A stretch of DNA of 10,506 nucleotides. Source: Thermoplasmata archaeon (GTDB lineage Archaea > Thermoplasmatota > Thermoplasmata > Lutacidiplasmatales > UBA184). This document shows positions 1 through 6,426 of the stretch, piece by piece (the first letter of the stretch is position 1; every line of letters begins with the position of its first letter). Both the position numbers and the translations under genes were made by a program. The notes beneath the pieces were generated by a model. It did no database searches and was not told where the DNA came from. It saw only the letters and a list, made by a program, of their open reading frames with translations. Location of the stretch: assembly GCA_030043855.1 (NCBI GenBank), contig JASHWW010000079.1:1-10506 (forward strand), read 5' to 3'.

Positions 1-2190
1 GAGTTCGGCTGGGCGACGACCGAGGTCCTCGACTCCGCGTCGGGCCTCCCCGTGGCCGGGGTCGGGGTCTCGGCGCTCTACAGCGACCCGCTGGACGGCC
101 GGTACGGCCAGACGGCCGGCACGACCAACGGCGGCGGCTTTGTCAACATCTCCGCCCCCTCCGGGAACCGCGTCCGGTTCTCGTTCGGCGGTTCCCTCGA
201 CTACAACACGACGGACGTCTATGCGCCGGTCGCACCGGGGCAAGCGACGAACGTCACCGGCCCGAACACGACGCAGTCCGGTACCGTCAACGTGGATCAC
301 TGGGGTTGGATCTCGGGATCGTGGGTCAACTACTCGGGCCCGCCGACGTACGTCGGCACGGTGCTCGACCGGAGCAACGGGGAGCCGCTCCCGTTGGCGA
401 GCGCGCAGACGACGTCGCCGGATCCCGTCGTGGGGTACGGTGCGGCCGTCTTCCCCACCAATCTCGCCGGTGAGTTCCTCTCCGACGCGCCGATCGGCCC
501 CGACGATTCGCTCACCGTCAGTCACCCCGGCTACGAGTCGAACACCACGAGCAAGATCGACGTCGCGCCCGGGTCGTTCACCGAGATCCCGACGATCGAC
601 CTGACCGGCTACGGGGTCGTCGCGAGCCGCGTCCTGGCCCTGCCCGGCGACGTGCCGGTCTCGGGCGCGGTCGTCGCGATCTGCCCGGGCACCTCCTCGT
701 TCTCCTCCTTCTGCGTCTACCAGGTGACCAACGCGACCGGCGCCTACTGGACGACCGCGGTCCCCGGGCACGATACCATCACGGTGCAGGCGACCGGATT
801 CGTCGGGAACTACACCGAATCGGTCGTCGTGAGTCCCGACACCTGGACGTCCGCCGCGGACTATCTCATGGTGGCGGACGGCGTGGTCTACGGCACGGTC
901 CGCGGCCTGCCGACCGGACTTCCGCTCGCCGGCGCGCAACTCGCGCTCTGCTCTCCGCTCGGAGGGACGCCGACCGGCCCGTGCGACGTCTTCGCGACGG
1001 CGGGGCCGAACGGGTCGTTCGCCCTCTCGATCGACCCCGGCCAGTACATCCTGACCGCGGCCGACCCCGACTTCAACACGACCTACCGGCCCGTCTCCAT
1101 CGTCGACGGCGAGGCGGTCGACATGGGGATCGTCTTCCTCGAGGAGTACGGCGTCGTCACCGGGACCGTCGAGGACGCGCTCACGGGCGCCCCGATCCTC
1201 AATGCGACCGTCGACGGATGCCCGGCCTACGCGTATCTGGCCTGTGACGCGCCCGTCGCCACCGACCTCGCCGGCGAGTACCGGCTCGCGTCGCCCCCCG
1301 GCGCCCTGACCCTCGCGGTCAGCGCCCCCGGCTTCGAGGACGGCTATGCCGTCACGAGCGCGGTGAGCGGGGAGACCGTGCGGGCGCCCACCATCGTCCT
1401 CGAACCGCTGTCGATCGACCAGCAGTTCGCCGTCTCCGGCTGGGTCTTCTCCGACACGGGCGCCGGGGTCACCGGCGCGCTCATCGCCTTCCACCTCGGG
1501 AGCTCGATCGTCACCTCCGTCCCGTCCGGGAGCGCCGGGCAGTACTCCACGGTCGTCGGGACCGGGACGTACCTGGTGACGGCCTCCGCTCCGGGATTCG
1601 TCGCGGAGAGCCGGATCGTGACGGTCACCGCCCCCGTCTCGGGCGTCGACCTCACGCTGCCCGTCTTTTCGTGGACCACCACCGTCGCCGTCGAGGACGG
1701 ACTTCTCGGAACGCCGCTCTCCGACGTGGCGGTCTGGTCGGGGACGACCTTGCTCGGCGCGACCGGAGCGGGCGGAAGCCTGACGACCGGTCTCCCGAAC
1801 GGGACCTACGACCTGACCGCGGTGCCGGGCGGGGCCGCGAGCGACGTCTACGCGCCCGTGACGTTCCAAGTCGGGGTGAACGGTGCCGTGGCCGATCGGG
1901 TCGTCGAGCTGTTCCCGGCGACCGCGACCCTCACCGGGACGATCCGCTCCGCGAGCACGGGAGCTCCGATCGTCGGCGCGACCGTCACGTTGCGCGGGGC
2001 GACCACCGACGGCGCGGTCTTGGCCCGGTCCGTGGCGAGTGGGACCGACGGCGTCTACGCCATCCCGCTGTACGTGGGCAACTACGTGCTCACGGTCTCG
2101 GCACCCGGGTTCCACGCCGCGCTCGAGAACCTCACGCTCGCCGGAGGCGCGACCTCGGCCGGCGTGTCGCTGACGCCGGCCACGACGGCT
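1..2190 (+). repeat. Array of about eight CarboxypepD_reg/Ig-like protein repeats
   Basis: These are protein-level repeats, diverged at the DNA level. Approximate unit starts are: before base 1 (unit 1, partial), 349, 613, 883, 1150, 1423, 1669 and 1918. Units are about 80-115 residues long. The opening strand is easiest to see at 883 (GVVYGTV), 1150 (GVVTGTV), 1423 (QFAVSGWV) and 1918 (ATATLTGTI). The closing strand recurs as TASAPGF near 1581 and TVSAPGF near 2094. Boundaries are by eye and may be off by 10-20 residues. Confidence 0.75.
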
Positions 2191-2310
2191 GCGGCCAGCA
2201 CCCCCACCGGCATGTCCGTCCCGATCGTCCTCGTGGTCGCCGGGATCGCGCTCGTGGCGCTGGCGATCGGCCTCGTCGCCTGGGGCACGCTCCGCCGGAG
2301 GGCGCCGTGA
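1..2310 (+). CDS. Surface protein of tandem carboxypeptidase-regulatory-like repeats with C-terminal membrane anchor (5' partial)
   Basis: The reading frame is open from the first base, so the true start and any signal peptide lie upstream; the GTG at 52 falls inside a repeat and is not the start. The visible 769 residues form about eight beta-sandwich repeats. Each opens with a pattern like G-x-V-x-[GD]-[ST]-G-x-P-[LIV]-x-[GN]-A-x-V and closes with G-x-[FY]-x-[TL]-x-[VA]-x-[AH]-x-G-[FY], which is the signature of CarboxypepD_reg/Ig-like modules. A hydrophobic helix follows (bases about 2212-2289), then a short basic tail ending RRRAP, giving a type I anchor with the repeats outside the cell. 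About 13 Asn-X-Ser/Thr sequons suggest N-glycosylation. Repeats 3, 4 and 5 each carry a cysteine pair. Such repeat proteins usually act as adhesins, stalks or wall components; no catalytic domain is visible in this part. The stop overlaps the start of the next gene. Confidence 0.93.
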   Translation, partial: EFGWATTEVLDSASGLPVAGVGVSALYSDPLDGRYGQTAGTTNGGGFVNISAPSGNRVRFSFGGSLDYNTTDVYAPVAPGQATNVTGPNTTQSGTVNVDHWGWISGSWVNYSGPPTYVGTVLDRSNGEPLPLASAQTTSPDPVVGYGAAVFPTNLAGEFLSDAPIGPDDSLTVSHPGYESNTTSKIDVAPGSFTEIPTIDLTGYGVVASRVLALPGDVPVSGAVVAICPGTSSFSSFCVYQVTNATGAYWTTAVPGHDTITVQATGFVGNYTESVVVSPDTWTSAADYLMVADGVVYGTVRGLPTGLPLAGAQLALCSPLGGTPTGPCDVFATAGPNGSFALSIDPGQYILTAADPDFNTTYRPVSIVDGEAVDMGIVFLEEYGVVTGTVEDALTGAPILNATVDGCPAYAYLACDAPVATDLAGEYRLASPPGALTLAVSAPGFEDGYAVTSAVSGETVRAPTIVLEPLSIDQQFAVSGWVFSDTGAGVTGALIAFHLGSSIVTSVPSGSAGQYSTVVGTGTYLVTASAPGFVAESRIVTVTAPVSGVDLTLPVFSWTTTVAVEDGLLGTPLSDVAVWSGTTLLGATGAGGSLTTGLPNGTYDLTAVPGGAASDVYAPVTFQVGVNGAVADRVVELFPATATLTGTIRSASTGAPIVGATVTLRGATTDGAVLARSVASGTDGVYAIPLYVGNYVLTVSAPGFHAALENLTLAGGATSAGVSLTPATTAAASTPTGMSVPIVLVVAGIALVALAIGLVAWGTLRRRAP
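2297..2302 (+). promoter_or_regulatory. Shine-Dalgarno-like site GGAGGG for the vWA-like gene
   Basis: GGAGGG lies four bases before the GTG at 2307, inside the last codons of the upstream gene. It matches the GGAGG core complementary to the 3' end of 16S rRNA. It supports the GTG at 2307 over the next in-frame candidate, the ATG at 2352, which would delete the basic n-region of the signal peptide. Confidence 0.65.
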
Positions 2311-4412
2311 CCCCGTACGGCCGGTCGCTGCGCACCGTCGGTCTGTCCCTGATGTTCGTGGGACTCGCGCTCGCCATGGTGGGGAACATCGCCCGCGCCG
2401 CACCCGTCTCGGCGCACGGAGCGACCGTCGCCCCGGTCGCCCCGACGGTCGGCCTCCTCTCCACCGACGATGCAACGACTCCGGAGGCGGCCTCGGCGCT
2501 CGCCCTCGGCATCTCCGTCGCACCGGGCGCGATCTGCGCCCAGGAGTCGACGAGCTGCCCGGCGGGTACGGGGATCGCCCGCGTCACGATGACGGCCAGC
2601 GCCTCCGAGGGCGCCGGCCTCGCCTACCCCGCCGTGCAGGTCGCCTTCGTCGTAGAGACCGTGACTCAGGACGGCACCGCCAATTGGGAAGATGGGGATA
2701 CGGCGTACGACAAGTGCGCGATCGCGTCGGCGGGATCGCAGCAACCGTCGTGCGAGGAGTCGAACGGGGTCCCGTTCTTCGTCGCGAACGCGGGGACGAT
2801 CGCCAACGCGATCCAGGACGCGAACCCGCACACCCAGGTGTCGTTCGCGATGGTCGACTTCTTCGCGACGTACGACGACGACTGGAACGACGACGACGGG
2901 GCGGAGTACCACGTCGACATCGCCCAGTTCGTCCCGTCGCAGTATTTCGGGGCCGAGGTGAAGGCGACGTTCCAGTCGACGGTGCTGGACGGCGGGTGGA
3001 GTTACCCGGACAACGACATGTCCGACAACGACCTCGACTCCTCTTCGATCACCGCGCTGTACGGGACGATCATCGGGAGCGGGCTGACCTGGGAGAACGA
3101 CACGCACCACGTGATCGTCTACCTCGGGTCCGCGGCGCCCCAGGACCCGAACTACATCGAGAACAACTGCCTCGGCTGGCAGGACGGCTCCGCGACGACG
3201 ACCGGTCCGGACTGCTACGACGCGACCTGCGAGCCCGCCTACATCTTCCAGAACGGCATCCAGCCCCAGTGCGAGGGGTGGGTGACGAGCCAGGACGGGA
3301 TCGCGAACGACTCGATCGCGGGGCTCGCGCACACGGCCCCCTCGTGCACCGACTCCGTCGGCGGGGATTGCACGATCGACGTCATCGACTACAACGATTG
3401 CAACACCGACCCGACGTGCAAGAACTGGGCGACCGGTCGGGGCCCCGGGTCCGGACCGGACGGCTACGCGGTCGTCCAGGACGTCGACCACATCCTGCTC
3501 GCGGGCTGTGCCCTGGCCGAGGCGACCGGCGGCACGTGGGACGGACCGGAGGGGTTCACCTGCCCCGACGGCGCCTCCGGGAACATCCTCCAGGTGGCGC
3601 ACGGCCTCGTCTCGACGCCGAATACCCAAAACCCGTATCTGCTCCAGGCGCTCCGCTCCATCTCCTTCGGGCCGGTGCTGGTCACCCAGGTCGCCCGCGG
3701 GACGGGAAAGCCGGTGTTCACGTTCGTACCGTTCGGGTCGATCGCCGTCGCGCCGAACCCGAACGCGACCGCGACGTGCGAGCGGCAGGGCGTACCGTTC
3801 CCCTCGTGCCAGAAGGCGCCCTCGGTCCTCGTCCAGGACGGCCGGGAGTACCTCGGCTGGAACTGGTCGACCAACGCGTCGACGAACGTGATGTACGTCG
3901 GCGATAGCTGGCAGGTCTCCTTCGACATCATCGCCACCGAAGGGCCGTTCCAGTTGGTGCCGGTCGACGCCTGCACGACCGGGGGCTGCTACTCGGCCGG
4001 CTCCGGCGCCGAGAACGGGATCTTCACGTGGGCGACGTACGTCCCCGCGACGAACACGAGCATCGCCATCGAATCGTTCCCGCTCGCGCAGATCGCCGTC
4101 GAGAACGTGCTCACGGCCACGCTGCTCCCGCCGCCGCCCCCGCCGCCGCCCCCGCCCCCGCCGCCGCCGTCCGTGGTCGTGGCGACCCCCGTCGCCCAGC
4201 CGCAGCAGATCGGGGTCGGCCAGTCGGTCTCCGTCACCAACGTCTCGTTGCAGGGGATCGCCGCGGGCGTGATCGCGATGGGCGCGTCGCGGATCCGGCT
4301 CCGCCAGCGTCCGGTCGCCGTCGTCGCCGGAAAGTCCGGCCTGATGTCGTCCGGCTCCAAGTTCTCCGCCCAGGAAGGCAATCCGAATCCGGCGTTCGGG
4401 CGCTTCGAATAG
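2307..4412 (+). CDS. Secreted cysteine-rich protein with a von Willebrand A-like core, polyproline spacer and short C-terminal tail
   Basis: The product is 701 residues. The GTG start overlaps the previous stop as GTGA and has an SD-like motif. Residues 1-31 form a signal peptide (basic n-region, hydrophobic core, ARA cleavage-type site). Residues about 110-440 follow the order of a von Willebrand A fold. There is a first strand VAFVVETV (about 112), a helix IANAIQDAN, a strand VSFAMVDFF (178), a helix SITALYGTIIG (247), a strand HVIVYLG (268) and a late LAEATGGTW segment (403) typical of the last vWA helix. The DxSxS metal motif expected after strand 1 is not present. A cysteine-rich stretch interrupts the fold between residues about 280 and 380. 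There are 18 cysteines in all, consistent with disulfides outside the cell. Residues 608-621 are 14 prolines. The C-terminus has only a weak hydrophobic patch (650-660) followed by RIRLRQR. A protein-binding or adhesive role is inferred. The CDS is secure; the vWA call is moderate. Confidence 0.9.
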   Translation: MTPYGRSLRTVGLSLMFVGLALAMVGNIARAAPVSAHGATVAPVAPTVGLLSTDDATTPEAASALALGISVAPGAICAQESTSCPAGTGIARVTMTASASEGAGLAYPAVQVAFVVETVTQDGTANWEDGDTAYDKCAIASAGSQQPSCEESNGVPFFVANAGTIANAIQDANPHTQVSFAMVDFFATYDDDWNDDDGAEYHVDIAQFVPSQYFGAEVKATFQSTVLDGGWSYPDNDMSDNDLDSSSITALYGTIIGSGLTWENDTHHVIVYLGSAAPQDPNYIENNCLGWQDGSATTTGPDCYDATCEPAYIFQNGIQPQCEGWVTSQDGIANDSIAGLAHTAPSCTDSVGGDCTIDVIDYNDCNTDPTCKNWATGRGPGSGPDGYAVVQDVDHILLAGCALAEATGGTWDGPEGFTCPDGASGNILQVAHGLVSTPNTQNPYLLQALRSISFGPVLVTQVARGTGKPVFTFVPFGSIAVAPNPNATATCERQGVPFPSCQKAPSVLVQDGREYLGWNWSTNASTNVMYVGDSWQVSFDIIATEGPFQLVPVDACTTGGCYSAGSGAENGIFTWATYVPATNTSIAIESFPLAQIAVENVLTATLLPPPPPPPPPPPPPPSVVVATPVAQPQQIGVGQSVSVTNVSLQGIAAGVIAMGASRIRLRQRPVAVVAGKSGLMSSGSKFSAQEGNPNPAFGRFE
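4128..4169 (+). repeat. Tract of 14 consecutive proline codons
   Basis: The codons CCG and CCC alternate irregularly to give 14 prolines in a row (residues 608-621 of the vWA-like protein). The tract separates the cysteine-rich ectodomain from a short tail. A polyproline run of this length forms a rigid type II helix and is a known ribosome-stalling context relieved by aIF5A/eIF5A (EF-P in bacteria). The mix of CCG and CCC argues that it is kept for the protein rather than being a pure DNA slippage tract. Confidence 0.9.
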
Positions 4413-4425
4413 GGGGTCCGCGACG

Positions 4426-6426
4426 GTGCATCTCCCCACCGCATCGGTCCGACGCCGACCTCGCGTCCTCGCCGCGGGCCTCCTGCTCGCCGTCGCGGTC
4501 TCGATCGCGGCGGGCCTCGCGGTGTCGGGCACCGTGGCGGGGGTCCCACTGGCGCCCCGCGACGCGGCTCCGACCGTGCCGGCGATGGGGCCGACCCGCG
4601 CCGCGACGCCCGCGGCGAACAGCACGTTCAACCCGACGTGCGCGTACGTCTCCGGCACGGTCTGCGTCTCCGTCTACAACCCGACCGAGCCCGACATCGT
4701 GCCGGGCCCCGGGGAGACCAGCGCGTCGGTCGAACCGCTCGTGACGAGCGCGATCCCGCTCGTCGTCAAATCGATGCATCCGATCAACTGGACCGGCTCC
4801 AGCCCGTACGGGGTCGACTCCCCGGTCGCGATCAACGTCTCCGGTACCCTCTGGAACGGCGACCAGTACTACTCGCCGTTCAGCGGCACCACCTGGCACT
4901 CGGCGAGCCAGCAGTACTACATCGGGCCGCTCGCCGGCATCACGAACAAGACCTACCCGTGGTGGTACCTCGTCAACATCACCTCGGGCGCGGGCGGCGA
5001 CTTCTACCCCGGCATGGCGATCACGTGGTGGATCGCGCTCACGTACAACAACACGGGCGTCTTCTCGCACATCACGAGCCCGGAGTACACGTACACGTAC
5101 GCCGGCGCCTGGCCGTCGTCCCCGGATCCGGGCGCGCGCCAGTGGGGAGGCGCCTCCGCGTTCGCGAACGACGTGGAGCTGTTCGTCGATCCGGCGCAGC
5201 CGAACTGGAACGATTCGGTGCATCTCGAGCTGGAGACCACCTCGCTCGATACGACGACCGGCGCGACGTTCGGCGCGGCGAACCTGACGGTCACGGAACG
5301 GCTGTCGACCGATCAGGGGCTGCTGACGATCCAGACCGCGAAGTACACGTTCAACGCGAGCACGGCCGCGACCTCGGGCCCGACGCACCTCAACTTCACG
5401 ATCCCCGCCTCGTTCGCGCTCGACCCGGGGGCGGTGATCTGGTACCAGATCGCGGCCCAGGACTTCTACCAGAACTCGGTCCTCTCCCCCCTGGAGAACT
5501 TCGCGGTCAACGGAAACGGCTCGTTCGTCTCCGGGACGTTCGCCAACGACCTGGCGCTCTACAGCACCCCGAACGTCGGGGCGACCCCGGCCTCGCCGAA
5601 CGTCACGGTCGTCGCCCCCGGAACCTCGATCGCGCTGACGCTCGCGAGCACCGCCCCGCAGACCGCGATCAACGCGGCGAACGTCGTCTACTCCGTCAGC
5701 CTGCCGGCGATCGGCGCATCGACCGTCGTGACCTCGCCGTTCTCCCGGTTCAACTCGACGACGTTCCTGGGCGCGATCCCGGGCCTACCGGCGGGGGCGT
5801 TCGTGAACTTCAGCATCTACGCCTGGGACTTCGCGTCGACCCTCGAGATCTCCCAGACGTGGAACTATACGGTCGAATCCCCGGCGGCGATGTTCGGGAC
5901 GCTCCCGACCAACCAGACGTTCTTCTACGTCGCCGTCTACAACGCGGGGGCGGCCGCCTGGGTCTCGGGCGCGCGCGTCTCGATCGATGCCATCGGCGGC
6001 TACGTCGATTCGGTCGGGACGACCTACGACGGGATGGCGTACCCGAACGCGAGCGGCGCGGCGTTCGTCCCGATCGTCGTCCCGGCCGGCGCGACGTACG
6101 TCATCAACGTCACCCCGCCCGCGGCGCTCGGGGTCGCGCTCTCCCGCGGCGTCGAACTGACCCTCGCGGTCCCGCACGCGACGGTGCTCCACCAGGTCGT
6201 GGCGAGCGCGAGCGACTACGCCGTGATCGAGAACGGCGACATCCTCCTCTTCTACCTGAACGGCACGGCGCCGGCGGCGGTGTCGTCCGGGTCGGCCGCG
6301 AACGCGGTGATCGTCGCGACCGCCGTCGGACTGGTCGCGGCCGCCGCCCTGCTCGTCCCGCTCTACCTGTGGTGGCGGCGGATCGTGGCCCGGCGAGAAG
6401 CCGAGGTCAAGCGGGTGACGCTGTGA
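4426..6426 (+). CDS. Type I membrane surface protein with Fn3/Ig-like modules (paralogue A)
   Basis: The product is 666 residues, starting at a GTG 13 bases after the upstream stop, with a G-rich AGGGGGT motif at 4411-4417. Residues 9-38 are an export signal (basic RRRPR, then a long Ala/Leu/Val core). Only two cysteines follow, as CX7C at the start of the mature protein (NPTCAYVSGTVC). The ectodomain is rich in Thr, Ser, Asn and aromatics, with about 19 Asn-X-Ser/Thr sequons. It holds three copies of a strand signature like G-x-x-[VI]-x-[FYW]-x-I-x-A-x-D near bases 5011, 5425 and 5791, followed by a strand such as WNYTVES, as in Fn3/Ig-like sandwiches. A helix at residues about 626-650 is followed by a charged tail ending KRVTL. 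The protein is clearly related to the next gene. Its function is not recognised; an adhesin or structural surface subunit is the most natural reading. Confidence 0.92.
   Translation: MHLPTASVRRRPRVLAAGLLLAVAVSIAAGLAVSGTVAGVPLAPRDAAPTVPAMGPTRAATPAANSTFNPTCAYVSGTVCVSVYNPTEPDIVPGPGETSASVEPLVTSAIPLVVKSMHPINWTGSSPYGVDSPVAINVSGTLWNGDQYYSPFSGTTWHSASQQYYIGPLAGITNKTYPWWYLVNITSGAGGDFYPGMAITWWIALTYNNTGVFSHITSPEYTYTYAGAWPSSPDPGARQWGGASAFANDVELFVDPAQPNWNDSVHLELETTSLDTTTGATFGAANLTVTERLSTDQGLLTIQTAKYTFNASTAATSGPTHLNFTIPASFALDPGAVIWYQIAAQDFYQNSVLSPLENFAVNGNGSFVSGTFANDLALYSTPNVGATPASPNVTVVAPGTSIALTLASTAPQTAINAANVVYSVSLPAIGASTVVTSPFSRFNSTTFLGAIPGLPAGAFVNFSIYAWDFASTLEISQTWNYTVESPAAMFGTLPTNQTFFYVAVYNAGAAAWVSGARVSIDAIGGYVDSVGTTYDGMAYPNASGAAFVPIVVPAGATYVINVTPPAALGVALSRGVELTLAVPHATVLHQVVASASDYAVIENGDILLFYLNGTAPAAVSSGSAANAVIVATAVGLVAAAALLVPLYLWWRRIVARREAEVKRVTL
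6414..6418 (+). promoter_or_regulatory. Shine-Dalgarno-like GGTGA for paralogue B
   Basis: GGTGA lies four bases before the GTG at 6423, within the codons for the conserved C-terminal tail of the upstream gene. It matches the GGTGA part of the archaeal anti-SD complement. Together with the GTGA stop/start overlap it suggests coupled translation of the two paralogues. Confidence 0.55.

Noticed and set aside
52..54. GTG at 52 as the start of the first gene
   Set aside because: The frame is open upstream and the codons before it complete the opening strand of a repeat (S-G-L-P-V-A-G). The start would also leave no signal peptide, so the gene is simply cut by the window edge.
1671..2306. Upstream extension of the vWA-like gene in the same frame from 1671
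   Set aside because: The extension overlaps the first gene and translates to Arg-rich shadow sequence. The signal peptide, SD-like site and GTGA overlap all point to 2307.
2874..2915. EF-hand or dockerin calcium loop in the DDDWNDDDG segment
   Set aside because: The acidic residues do not fall in the DxDxDGxxxxD register; it is kept only as an acidic cluster.
4128..4169. C-rich tract as a DNA-level regulatory or recombination element
   Set aside because: It lies within a coding frame, uses mixed CCG/CCC codons and is fully explained by a polyproline spacer.
4450..4470. Twin-arginine export signal in paralogue A (RRRPRVL)
   Set aside because: The residue two after the arginine pair is Arg instead of a hydrophobic one, and the h-region is long and strongly hydrophobic, so Sec export is more likely.
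2082..4658. Long minus-strand open frame (858 codons) opposite the vWA-like gene, and similar long antisense frames at 4234-5388, 6471-8372 and 8210-10228
   Set aside because: Their translations are Arg/Gly/Asp/Val-rich low-complexity, the typical mirror of high-GC3 coding sequence on the other strand. They span the boundaries of the well-supported plus-strand genes and show no domain or signal peptide.
4638..6422. Upstream extension of paralogue B in the same frame from 4638
   Set aside because: It is an Arg/Asp-rich shadow of paralogue A. The export signal begins right at the GTG at 6423.
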